DNA from: Chloroflexota bacterium
GTDB taxonomy: Bacteria; Chloroflexota; Limnocylindria; P2-11E
DNA length: 10,198 nucleotides
NCBI GenBank assembly: GCA_005883775.1
Contig: VBEU01000111.1
Coordinates: 1 to 10,198, forward strand
Direction of reading: 5' to 3'
Positions 1-6,712 of this stretch are shown piece after piece; positions within the stretch are counted from its first letter, which is position 1; each line of letters opens with the position of its first letter. The notes under the pieces were generated by a model. The model was not told the origin of the DNA and searched no databases. It saw nothing but the letters and a program-made list of their open reading frames with translations. The position numbers and the translations under genes were made by a program.

Positions 1-594
1 GTCGGCGGGCATGCGGTTGACCACGATGAGCACCGGCAGCCCGCGAGCCGCGATGCGCTGCACCACGTCGAACGGAACCTTGTCCGCATAGCGGATCGCG
101 GACGTGACGAAGATGCCGAGGTCGGCGGCCTCGACCAACGCGTCCGCGATGACCCGATTGGCCCGCTCGACGGAATCGAGATCGGGTGCGTCGACGATCG
201 CCATTCCGGCCGACGCCGTCGTCGCCGGCGCGCGGACGATCCGCCCGGCGTCGATGCCCGCGAGAGGACCGCGGCGCAGCATCGCCGCATCGGCGTCGGT
301 GGCGAGGAGGACCGCTTCGCGAGTGGTCGGCCGAAGGACGCCGGTGCGGCTGACGCTCGCGCGTGCCAGCGTGTTCATGAGCGTCGACTTGCCCGCGCCG
401 GTGGGTCCGAGGAGCACGACGAGGAGCGGCGACTCGAGCGCGCGCACTCGCGGCAGGACATACGCACGGACGTGATCGTGAAGCTGCCGAGCGCGATCCT
501 TCGCTCCGGCAGCCTCATCCTCTCGCACGAGCGCGGCCCGGCGGTCGGCGAGCGCCGCGATGAGCTCCGCGCGATCGGCCAGAGATGTCACCAC
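1..594 (-). CDS. Dynamin-like/YfjP-type P-loop GTPase, N-terminal part (truncated by window edge)
   Basis: 198 codons of a GTP-binding protein are visible; the C-terminus lies outside the window. A charged, probably helical N-terminal segment (residues 1-55) precedes a GTPase core. Residues 63-71 read GPTGAGKST, a Walker A/G1 loop (bases 382-408). A Thr pair near 90-91 (LRPTTRE) fits G2, VDAPDLDS at about 134-141 stands where DxxG would be, and VVNRMP at about 191-196 matches the G4 NKxD position with Arg for Lys. The string TSAIRYADKVPF is typical of actinobacterial/Chloroflexota 'dynamin family/GTPase' proteins, which often act at the membrane or are annotated as ABC-like. The cellular role is unknown. 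The start is GTG at 594 or the adjacent GTG at 591; neither has a Shine-Dalgarno sequence. A TACCTT hexamer at 607-612 could be a -10 giving a very short leader. The family call is firm, the exact start less so. Confidence 0.82.
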   Translation of the reverse strand, partial: MVTSLADRAELIAALADRRAALVREDEAAGAKDRARQLHDHVRAYVLPRVRALESPLLVVLLGPTGAGKSTLMNTLARASVSRTGVLRPTTREAVLLATDADAAMLRRGPLAGIDAGRIVRAPATTASAGMAIVDAPDLDSVERANRVIADALVEAADLGIFVTSAIRYADKVPFDVVQRIAARGLPVLIVVNRMPAD

Positions 595-635
595 TTTTGC
601 GGCTGCAAGGTAGAGACCGGCGGCCTGTCGTCGGT

Positions 636-641
636 TATCGT
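636..641 (+). promoter_or_regulatory. Candidate -10 hexamer (TATCGT) for the small C2H2-like gene
   Basis: TATCGT fits the TANNNT -10 pattern and ends 8 bases before the GTG at 650. No ribosome binding site lies between them, so transcription would begin at or next to the start codon (leaderless mRNA). No convincing -35 is visible 16-18 bases upstream. The 55-base gap 595-649 must carry the promoters of both divergent genes. Confidence 0.4.
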
Positions 642-649
642 GCGTAGCC

Positions 650-874
650 GTGCGCTACGGAGGCTTCCCGTGCCGGTACGGCGGGTGCGACGTGCGCTTC
701 TCCGTCGAGAGAGGCGACTCCTATCCATCGCTGCTCGAAGCCAGCGCGAAGCGCACCGAGCACGAGATCGCCGAGCACCAGTACCACCACATCCCGATGC
801 GCACTGAGACTCCTCCTGCGGGATCACTCCAACGTCTTCCGAGACGAGGTCCGGCTCCCAAGCGGATCGAGTAG
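650..874 (+). CDS. Small C2H2-like metal-site protein, 74 aa
   Basis: I do not recognise a named family. The protein begins MRYGGFPCRYGGCDVRF and carries C8 and C13 (C-x4-C), then a helix rich in Ala/Glu, then H38 and H43 (H-x4-H) with a further HH at 46-47. This beta-hairpin/helix arrangement with Cys2His2 resembles a single zinc-finger-like fold, similar in layout to small DUF1059-type proteins, but the Cys-to-His spacing (24) is longer than in a classical finger. The C-terminal 20 residues are basic and probably disordered. Codon third positions are mostly G/C up to about codon 50, as expected of a real gene here. The GTG start has no ribosome binding site but a TATCGT hexamer 8 bases upstream. 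It ends 6 bases before the convergent stop at 881. Metal binding is inferred from residues only; a nucleic-acid or regulatory role is possible. Confidence 0.68.
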   Translation: MRYGGFPCRYGGCDVRFSVERGDSYPSLLEASAKRTEHEIAEHQYHHIPMRTETPPAGSLQRLPRRGPAPKRIE

Positions 875-880
875 CGCCGC

Positions 881-1420
881 TCACGGAACCGGCCCCGCGT
901 TCGGACCGATCGACCAAACGATGAACTTGTGGCTCGCGCAGTCGAGCGCGCCTTTGGACGGGAGCTGGGTACCGGCACGGTCCAGGACGAAACCGAAGTT
1001 GCCATGGCCGCTGCTCACCGAATTGAATTGCACACTCACCACGGTGAGCCGATCGCCGTCGGCGTGACGCTGCCGAAGGTACGCCTCGAGGGTCGATCGA
1101 TCGTACGCCGGCGAGCCCTCGCGGAGCGGCTGCTCCGAATACCACTGGAATGCGGGCCCGGTAGCGAAGAAGCGGTCGGCGAGACCGGTCTCACCTTGGT
1201 CGTATGCGTCGATGAACTCGGTGATAAGAGCCCGGACCTGTTCGGGGTACGCACAGATATCCGCGCTTGCCGGCGGCGTCGGGATCTTTTGAGTCGCGCT
1301 CGCGCCTAGTGGCGGCGTTTCCGGCCGAGCCAGCAGCGCGAGGCAAAGCACGATGAGAACGCCGAGCACTATCGCGAGCGCGACGATCCGCGACCGCGCG
1401 ACCGGGACGCGCATCAGCAC
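881..1420 (-). CDS. Membrane-anchored NTF2/SnoaL-like protein, 179 aa
   Basis: A short basic N-terminus is followed by one hydrophobic segment (about residues 11-31, a transmembrane anchor or uncleaved signal), a Pro/Ala/Thr-rich linker (33-53), and an exported domain from about 55. The domain starts CAYPEQVRALITEFIDAYDQ, with a helix then alternating strands, and contains DRFFATGPAFQWYSE. This is typical of NTF2-like/SnoaL-like folds, which often bind small molecules or mediate contacts. C56 and C161 could form a disulphide outside the cytoplasm. The GTG at 1420 is preferred because AAAGG at 1429-1433 lies 8 bases upstream; ATG at 1414 is an alternative. It begins 1 base after the stop of the SDR gene, so the two are translationally coupled in one operon. 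The function is unknown and the fold call moderate. Confidence 0.7.
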   Translation of the reverse strand: MLMRVPVARSRIVALAIVLGVLIVLCLALLARPETPPLGASATQKIPTPPASADICAYPEQVRALITEFIDAYDQGETGLADRFFATGPAFQWYSEQPLREGSPAYDRSTLEAYLRQRHADGDRLTVVSVQFNSVSSGHGNFGFVLDRAGTQLPSKGALDCASHKFIVWSIGPNAGPVP

Positions 1421-1421
1421 G

Positions 1422-2372
1422 TCATCGACCTTTCTCGGCCCGGACACCGAATGTGTCGCGCATCCCCGTGTCGAGACCGCGCGGCGTGGTCCCGAGCTCC
1501 GCGCGTGCTTTCGCGTCGGTCGCCCAGAAGGTGACGCCATCGGCCGACGACACGATCTCGCGCATCCTCGGGACGAGGCGGCCTGCAAGACGCGCGAGAG
1601 CGGAAGGCAGGATGAGCGGCGGCAAGCCGCGGCCCGTCGCCTCGGCGACCGCGCGGTACGCATCGCCGAGGGTCGCGATCTCGCCACCCAGGATGTAGCA
1701 CTCGCCGGATCGGCCGCGGTCGAGGGCGCGAAGGATCCCGTCGGCGAGGTCGTCGACATGCACGAGATTCAATCCGAGACCTTCGAAGGCGCGATAGCGC
1801 AGCCGCCCCTCCGCGAGCGCGTGGAAATTCGCGCCGACCACCGAGTGGTCATTCGGTCCGTAGACCTGACCGGGCTGCGCGATCACGATCGGCGCTCCGC
1901 CACGCCCCGCCTCGAGCGCGATGTCGTGAGCGCGCCGTTTGGTGTCCTCGTACGCGGATGTCGGTGGAGAGATAGGCCGGTAACCCTCCGCCACGACAAC
2001 GCCATGCGTGTTGCCGAAGGCGGCGATCGTGGAGACATACACGATCCGCGCGGTCCCGGCCGCGCGTGCGGCGTCGAGGACGCGACGGGTGCCCGTCACA
2101 TTCGTCTCCTCCATCGCACGGCGGCGCTCCGCGGTGACACCGATCTCGTAGATCGCCGCCCCGTGCACGAGCGCGTCGGCTCGATGAAGATCGGGAATTG
2201 CCGCCGTCGGGTGGACGACATCGCCGCCGACGAGCTCGCACCCGAGCGCGGCGAGCGACGCGGCGCGCGACGGATCTCGCACCAAGGCGGTGACGGCGTC
2301 GCCGCGCGCACGGAGCGCCCGTGCCACGGCACCCATGACAAACCCCGTCGCGCCCGTGACGAAGACCCTCAT
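1422..2372 (-). CDS. NAD(P)-dependent epimerase/dehydratase (extended SDR), 316 aa
   Basis: The N-terminal Rossmann motif TGATGFVMGAV (residues 6-16), the catalytic Ser at 114 (VYVSTIAAFG), and YEDTK at 141-145 (YxxxK) define an extended short-chain dehydrogenase/reductase. LVHVDDLADGI (203-213) and QVYGPNDHS (169-177) are typical of the epimerase/dihydroflavonol-reductase-like branch acting on sugar nucleotides, sterols or flavonoid-like ketones; the substrate cannot be told from sequence. The third glycine of TGxxGxxG is Met13, which is unusual, although Gly14 follows. The length is normal for the family. The ATG at 2372 starts exactly where the family does; no Shine-Dalgarno sequence is seen, but TATTCC at 2378-2383 may be a -10 for a near-leaderless transcript. 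It is divergent from the reductase gene at 2434 and heads the operon with the NTF2-like gene. Confidence 0.88.
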   Translation of the reverse strand: MRVFVTGATGFVMGAVARALRARGDAVTALVRDPSRAASLAALGCELVGGDVVHPTAAIPDLHRADALVHGAAIYEIGVTAERRRAMEETNVTGTRRVLDAARAAGTARIVYVSTIAAFGNTHGVVVAEGYRPISPPTSAYEDTKRRAHDIALEAGRGGAPIVIAQPGQVYGPNDHSVVGANFHALAEGRLRYRAFEGLGLNLVHVDDLADGILRALDRGRSGECYILGGEIATLGDAYRAVAEATGRGLPPLILPSALARLAGRLVPRMREIVSSADGVTFWATDAKARAELGTTPRGLDTGMRDTFGVRAEKGR

Positions 2373-2422
2373 CGAAGGGAATACTCGCGCGCCTCGACGC
2401 GTTCCACGACTGCCGCGAGGCC

Positions 2423-2428
2423 AGGGGG
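2423..2428 (+). promoter_or_regulatory. Strong ribosome binding site (AGGGGG) fixing the start at 2434
   Basis: AGGGGG lies 5 bases before the ATG at 2434. It decides against the in-frame upstream start at 2290, which would run through the divergent SDR gene. It is one of the few clear Shine-Dalgarno sites in this window. Confidence 0.7.
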
Positions 2429-2433
2429 ATCGT

Positions 2434-3078
2434 ATGAACATTGCCATCATCGGAGCAGGGAATGTCGGTGGCGCGCTCGCGAAATCAAGCGTGCGAGCGG
2501 GTCACACAGTCACGTTGAGCGCAAAGGACCCGTCGCATGCCGAGGCGAAGGCGAAAGAAACGGGGGCGCGCGCGGTATCGAAGACCGCAGATGCGGTGAA
2601 CGCTGCCGATGTGGTCACCCTCGCCGTGCCCTTCACCGCCGTCGACTCGGTCATCGCCGAGCTCGGCGACGCCCTCGCCGGCAAAGTGCTCATCGACGTG
2701 ACCAACAGGATGAAGCGCGAGGCGATCGCGGAATCGGTCGACGGGACGTCGGCCGCCGAGCAGATCCAGAAGAAGGCGCCGAAGGCGAAGGTTGCGAAGG
2801 CGTTCAACTACGCGTTCGCGTCGAAGCAGGCCGATCCCGACGTGGACGGCCAGTCGATCGACGGATACGTCGCATCCGACGACGCGGACGCGAAGAAGAC
2901 GACGCTCGAGCTCGCACGTTCGATCGGGTTCCGGCCGATCGACGCCGGGCCGCTCGCGATGGCCCGCGCGCTCGAGGCCATGGCGATCCTCAACATCGCG
3001 CTCCAGATACAGAACGGGTGGCCCTGGCAGAGCGGCTTCAAGCTCATCGGCCCAACTCCCGATAAGAAGCCTTCGTGA
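2434..3078 (+). CDS. F420H2:NADP oxidoreductase-like NAD(P)-binding reductase, 214 aa
   Basis: The protein starts with a Rossmann dinucleotide motif, MNIAIIGAGNVGGALA (GxGxxG at residues 7-12). It continues with LSAKDPSHA near 28-36 where NADP-phosphate recognition occurs, LAVPF at 63-67, VLIDVTN at 85-91 and KAFNYAF at 122-128. This order matches the NADPH-dependent F420 reductase (Fno-like)/'pyrroline-5-carboxylate reductase N-terminal' group, which moves hydride between NADP(H) and F420 or related acceptors in the cytoplasm. Whether this host makes F420 cannot be told here. The C-terminal part contains a second helical region (FKLIGPTPDKK). The length is normal for the family. Its TGA overlaps the GTG of the next gene (GTGA), so it is co-translated with the dioxygenase. 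The general fold is sure; the F420 specificity is only probable. Confidence 0.83.
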   Translation: MNIAIIGAGNVGGALAKSSVRAGHTVTLSAKDPSHAEAKAKETGARAVSKTADAVNAADVVTLAVPFTAVDSVIAELGDALAGKVLIDVTNRMKREAIAESVDGTSAAEQIQKKAPKAKVAKAFNYAFASKQADPDVDGQSIDGYVASDDADAKKTTLELARSIGFRPIDAGPLAMARALEAMAILNIALQIQNGWPWQSGFKLIGPTPDKKPS

Positions 3079-3845
3079 CCGAACGGATGCCCGCGCTCTT
3101 CATCGGCCACGGCAGCCCGATGAACGCGCTCGTCACGAACAAGTGGACCGAGGACTGGAAAGCGCTCGGCGCCTCGCTTCCGCGGCCGCGCGCGATCGTG
3201 GCGATCTCGGCGCACTGGTACACCGACGGCACCGGAGTGACCGCCGTCTCGACACCGCGCACGATCCACGACTTCGGCGGATTTCCGCGCGCTCTTTTCG
3301 AGATCCAATACCCGGCGCCGGGAGATCCCGATCTCGCGAGCGACCTGACCGAGATCCTGGCGCCGACACCCGTCGTGCTCGACAGCTACTGGGGTCTCGA
3401 TCACGGCACGTGGTCCGTCCTCGTGAGGATGTTTCCCAAGGCGGACGTTCCGGTCGTGCAGCTCAGCATCGACGGGACCGCGCCGCCGGAGACCCATCGC
3501 GCGCTCGGCGAACGATTGGCGTCGCTTCGCGACAAGGGCGTCCTTCTCGTCGGCAGCGGCAACGTCGTTCATAACCTCCGCGCCGGTTTCGGCGATCAGG
3601 CCCCGGAATATGACTGGGCGAAGCGGTTCGACGAGAAGGTGCGCGAGCTCGCGGTGAGCGGCGACGCCGAGCAACTCGCGGGCTACGAGCGCCTCGGTCC
3701 GGATGCCGAGCTCTGCGTGCCGACGCCCGACCACTATTACCCGCTCCTCTACACGGTCGGCGCGCGCCGGGAGGGGGACGAGGTCACGTTTCCGACCGAG
3801 GGCCTGAACGGCGGCGTCTCCATGCTCGCGGTGAAGCTCGGGTAG
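3075..3845 (+). CDS. DODA-type (YgiD family) extradiol aromatic ring-opening dioxygenase, 256 aa
   Basis: A class III extradiol dioxygenase of the 4,5-DOPA dioxygenase/YgiD group. Conserved landmarks are ALFIGHGSPMNAL with His12, AISAHWY with His47, LDHGTWSVL with His110, GSGNVVHNLR with His166, and TPDHYYPLLY with His220. His12, His47 and His220 occupy the metal-ligand positions of the family, and His166 the position of the conserved active-site His. Family members open catechol-type rings using a bound divalent metal; the natural substrate of bacterial members is generally uncertain. The length is normal (about 255-270). The GTG start overlaps the previous stop by 4 bases; only a weak AAGAAG precedes it, so translation is probably coupled. 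The stop is 5 bases from the convergent stop at 3851. The pairing with an NADP(H)-linked reductase suggests a small redox operon. Confidence 0.92.
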   Translation: MTERMPALFIGHGSPMNALVTNKWTEDWKALGASLPRPRAIVAISAHWYTDGTGVTAVSTPRTIHDFGGFPRALFEIQYPAPGDPDLASDLTEILAPTPVVLDSYWGLDHGTWSVLVRMFPKADVPVVQLSIDGTAPPETHRALGERLASLRDKGVLLVGSGNVVHNLRAGFGDQAPEYDWAKRFDEKVRELAVSGDAEQLAGYERLGPDAELCVPTPDHYYPLLYTVGARREGDEVTFPTEGLNGGVSMLAVKLG

Positions 3846-3850
3846 GCGCC

Positions 3851-4803
3851 TTAGCGCAGGATGAATCCCTCCGCGAGGGGGTCGTCCGGCGCGATGAGCA
3901 GCTCGCTTCGCCCGGTGATCCAGGCACTTCCTTCGATCTCCGGCACGACCGCCGTGTAGCCCTCCCACTCGAGCTCGCGGGCGACGCGGCCGGTGAAGCG
4001 GGTGCCGATGATGCTCTCGACGACGAACGTTTTACCCGGCGCCAGGCGACCGCGCGCTCGCTCGATCGCGACCCGAGCCGACACGCCTGTGCCGGTCGGC
4101 GATCGATCGACCTCGCCCTCGGCGAAGACACAGACGTTGCGCGAGTCCGCATCCGAGCCAAGCGCGGGTCCGGTGAAGATCGTTCCATAGAGGAAGGACA
4201 GGTCGGCTTCGACCGGGTGACGGACCTCGCGGGCCGCCATGACCGCGCGCTTGATCGCGCTGCCGGCCGCGATGAGATCGCGGAAACGAGCCGGCGTCAT
4301 CTCGAGGCCGACGCTCGCGGCATCGACGAACGCGTAGAACGCGCCGCCGAAGGCCAGGTCGTATCGGACCGTGCCGAGACCCGGCACCTCGACCCGATCG
4401 TCCAGCGAGACGACGAACGACGGGACGTTCTCGAACGCGACGCTCCGCACGCGCGCGCCCTCGCGTTGCGGCCGGGCGGTCACGCGTCCGGCTGGCGTAT
4501 CCAGCCGAACCACGACACGCCCGCTCAGGAGCCCGATCTCCAGGGGGTCGGGATGGCGCCGTACATGTCGGCGTGTCCCCGCGGCTCGAACATGAGGCCA
4601 CGGCGCAGCCCGTCCAGTCGCTCCCCGGCGAAACGCCGCTTCTCGAGGATGGTCGCGCCCGGGATCGGGTCGATCCCCGCCGTGATCACCCGGAGCGGCT
4701 CGCCCGCGGCGTGCGACTCCACGGTCAGCACCCGCCGCCACTCAGCGTGCGGCTGCCAGGTTTGGGCGCGGTCAGAAGAGAAGGGCACGGCCGCGCCCGA
4801 CAA
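3851..4803 (-). pseudogene. Broken trans-3-hydroxy-L-proline dehydratase (proline racemase superfamily)
   Basis: Two frames encode parts of one protein. From TTG 4803 (or GTG 4788) the first frame reads LTVESHAAGEPLRVI, the family N-terminus, up to MYGAIPTP, then stops at 4525. From about 4543 to 3851 a frame offset by one base encodes the rest: LDTPAG, NVPSFVV, FGGAFYAFVDA and DRSPTGTGVSARVA, ending at TAA. Missing between the halves are about 35 residues that in relatives include the MCGHG loop with the first catalytic Cys. In the retained motif DRSPTGTG, the second catalytic Cys is Thr (codon 4094-4096), the known mark of trans-3-hydroxy-L-proline dehydratases, which make delta-1-pyrroline-2-carboxylate. 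The CCCCC run at 4543-4547 marks the junction. About 317 codons remain, against roughly 340-350 in the family. Either a real deletion or an assembly error explains this; a simple frameshift does not. Confidence 0.85.
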
Positions 4804-4874
4804 TACGATTCTTCGGCCGATATCCCCTATTTGGCGTAGTGCGCGCGAGCCCAGTTAGGACAACACTGTCCGTG

Positions 4875-5723
4875 ATGAGCGACGACCTGCGCCTGCGCGC
4901 GATCGGCGCCCCTGGTGATTCCGATCCGGTGGTGTCCATCGAACCGGCTGAAGCCGAAATGCACGACGTGCATCGTTCGGATCTCGACGCACTCAAAGAC
5001 GGCGCGACGATGCTCACGCAAGCCGGCAATCGTGTGGCCGCCCTCGCCGTCATGTGGTCCGCCGTGGCGATCGCACCCACCGACCTCGGCGCGCACCGGC
5101 GTCTTGCCGCGATGCTCGCGAATGCCGGTGACATCGACGGCGCCGCTAATGAGTACGCGCGGTACATCGAGTTCATGATCCCGATCGGCGATGTCGGACG
5201 CGCGACGATGGAGCTCGCGTACGGAGCGAAGGTCCTCGGCGATCATCCGGCCATGCACGAGGCCGCTGAGAAGATCGTCACCGCCGTTCGCGCGCTCGCT
5301 CCGGGCGATCTCGCCGCAGCCGCTCCGACCCTTCCGATGCCGCGGCTTCTCCCGAAGGCTCCGTTCCGCTTCTGCATTCACGACGACGGCGACAGGCACT
5401 GGATGCAGCTCGAGGGCGGCACCGCTGACCTAGTCCCCGCCGCCGTCCGGCTCCTCGACCGAAATGACGAGGTCGTAGAGGTGCGGAAATTCATTCCGCT
5501 CGCGGCGGGCCAGAAAGGCCACGCCAAGATCGTCGAAGGCGAACCCAACGGCGTGGCGTGGGTCGTCCTCGGCGTCAGCGATGAAGTCGTCGCGGCACTG
5601 GACGCGGGAAAGCCGTCGCCATATCGCGTCGAGGCAAAGGTGGGAGAGGAATGGATCTCCACCGTCCTCGTCGACACCGGATGCCGCATCGGTCGGCGGC
5701 CGTCGAGGGTCGCCGTCTCCTAG
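4875..5723 (+). CDS. Unrecognised TPR-like protein with beta-rich C-terminal domain, 282 aa
   Basis: No named family recognised. Residues 38-145 form paired amphipathic helices of TPR type (LKDGATMLTQAGNRVAALAV; LAAMLANAGDIDGAANEYAR; a third, less regular pair to about 140). A Pro/Ala linker follows (146-162). Residues 163-270 alternate short hydrophobic and charged stretches (FRFCIHDDGDRHWMQLEGG, AWVVLGVSDEVV, STVLVDTGCR), suggesting a beta-sandwich or similar domain. There is no signal peptide or membrane segment, so it is probably a cytoplasmic scaffold or binding protein. The start is uncertain: ATG 4875, GTG 4872 or GTG 4839; CTATTT at 4827-4832 lies 6 bases before 4839, and only a distant AGGA precedes 4872/4875. 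It sits between the dehydratase remnant and the OCD-family gene on the opposite strand. Its stop shares a CTAG with the OCD-family stop. Confidence 0.78.
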   Translation: MSDDLRLRAIGAPGDSDPVVSIEPAEAEMHDVHRSDLDALKDGATMLTQAGNRVAALAVMWSAVAIAPTDLGAHRRLAAMLANAGDIDGAANEYARYIEFMIPIGDVGRATMELAYGAKVLGDHPAMHEAAEKIVTAVRALAPGDLAAAAPTLPMPRLLPKAPFRFCIHDDGDRHWMQLEGGTADLVPAAVRLLDRNDEVVEVRKFIPLAAGQKGHAKIVEGEPNGVAWVVLGVSDEVVAALDAGKPSPYRVEAKVGEEWISTVLVDTGCRIGRRPSRVAVS

Positions 5724-6700
5724 AGGTCGATCGTCCGGCCGACGCCGGCCCTTCGCGCGGCGTCGAGCACAATTGCGGCGGCCGCCGCGTCCTGCACCGC
5801 AACCCCGACGGACTTGTAAAGCGTGATCTGCGCGGGATTGGTGCGGCCTGCCCGCGCGCCACTCACCAGCTCGCCGAGCTCCGCGTGGACGTGCTCGCGG
5901 GTCATCAGGCCCTCGGCGATCGCCATGGCGATGTCGTTCGACCCCGCGGGCGGAGGAGTGAGCGCCGCGGTGCGTGACTCGACCACCACGAGCGCGTCCC
6001 GGAAGGTCGCGCCGTCGACCTCGCGGCCCGCGGTGTTGTAGCCGACGGAGTTCACGTGGGTGCCCGGCTCGAGCCACTCGCGACGAATGACGGGCTCGGC
6101 ACTGTGTGTACACGCGCACACGACGTCGCCGGCCGAGACACCCAGTTCAATCGTGTCGTGCCAGTGTGCCCGGTGACCCGACTCTCGCTCGAACTCGTCC
6201 GCAAGTGCCTCGGCCTTGTCGGGCTCACGCGCCGCGATCGCGATCTCCTCGAACCGTCGGACCCGCGATACCGCGCGGAGATGCGCGCGCGCCTGGACAC
6301 CAGTTCCGATGACGACGAGAGTCTTCGAGTCTTTTCGCGCGAGCAGGTCGGTGGCGAGCGCCGATCCCGCAGCCGTGCGCGCGGCCGTTATCGCTTCGCC
6401 GTCCAGGAGCGCGAGCGGGCTGCCGTTCCCTGAGTCGAACACCACAATCACCGCCTGATGTGTTGGGCGGTCGGTGTTCTTGGGAAAGAGAGAAACAAGC
6501 TTGGTCGCCAGCGCGCCCGACGACGGCAGGTACGCCGGCATCGCGGCGAGCAACGCGTCGCGCTCCGGCACGAGGGCAGCGATGCGCGAGGGCATCGAGA
6601 CACGACCAGCCGAGAGGTCGGCCATGGCCTTTGCGACGGCCTCGCGGAGACGGTCGAGATCGAGGAGTCGCTCTACATCAGAACGCGAGAGGACGAGCAC
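5720..6700 (-). CDS. Ornithine cyclodeaminase/mu-crystallin family protein, possible delta-1-pyrroline-2-carboxylate reductase, 326 aa
   Basis: Full-length member of the OCD/mu-crystallin family. Seen: Lys67 in ALATKLVSLFP (carboxylate-binding Lys position), GSPLALLDGEAITAARTAA (residues 93-111), a dinucleotide-binding loop VVIGTGVQARAHLRAV (129-144), VCACTHSAEPVI (194-205), NSVGYNTAGREVD with Asp229 at the catalytic Asp position, and KSVGVAVQDAAAA near the C-terminus. The family includes ornithine cyclodeaminase, alanine dehydrogenase and ketimine reductases such as delta-1-pyrroline-2-carboxylate reductase. The nearby trans-3-hydroxyproline dehydratase remnant favours the last role: reducing delta-1-pyrroline-2-carboxylate to L-proline with NAD(P)H. 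This specificity is inference. The GTG start at 6700 has no Shine-Dalgarno sequence, but TAACAT lies 6 bases upstream. The gene begins 9 bases after the membrane-protein stop and ends in a shared CTAG. Confidence 0.9.
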   Translation of the reverse strand: MLVLSRSDVERLLDLDRLREAVAKAMADLSAGRVSMPSRIAALVPERDALLAAMPAYLPSSGALATKLVSLFPKNTDRPTHQAVIVVFDSGNGSPLALLDGEAITAARTAAGSALATDLLARKDSKTLVVIGTGVQARAHLRAVSRVRRFEEIAIAAREPDKAEALADEFERESGHRAHWHDTIELGVSAGDVVCACTHSAEPVIRREWLEPGTHVNSVGYNTAGREVDGATFRDALVVVESRTAALTPPPAGSNDIAMAIAEGLMTREHVHAELGELVSGARAGRTNPAQITLYKSVGVAVQDAAAAAIVLDAARRAGVGRTIDL

Positions 6701-6706
6701 CGCGCG

Positions 6707-6712
6707 ATGTTA
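6707..6712 (-). promoter_or_regulatory. -10 hexamer TAACAT for a leaderless OCD-family transcript
   Basis: TAACAT is 4 of 6 to the TATAAT consensus and sits 6 bases before GTG 6700, so the transcript should begin at the start codon. Its first three bases are the TAA stop of the upstream membrane-protein gene. No -35 match is visible at 16-18 bases. Confidence 0.5.

Noticed and set aside
1353..3065. 570-codon open frame on the plus strand
   Set aside because: It runs antisense through the SDR gene and out of frame through the reductase; its product is Arg-rich and without domains, as expected of a high-GC shadow frame.
2808..3968. 386-codon open frame on the minus strand
   Set aside because: Antisense to the clear YgiD-type gene and the end of the reductase; no family features.
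4540..4550. Programmed frameshift at the CCCCC run to make an intact enzyme
   Set aside because: Joining the frames still leaves out about 35 residues including the catalytic MCGHG loop, so a frameshift alone cannot restore function.
4525..4803. Separate short gene of 92 codons
   Set aside because: It is the N-terminal part of the broken proline-racemase-superfamily gene, not an independent protein.
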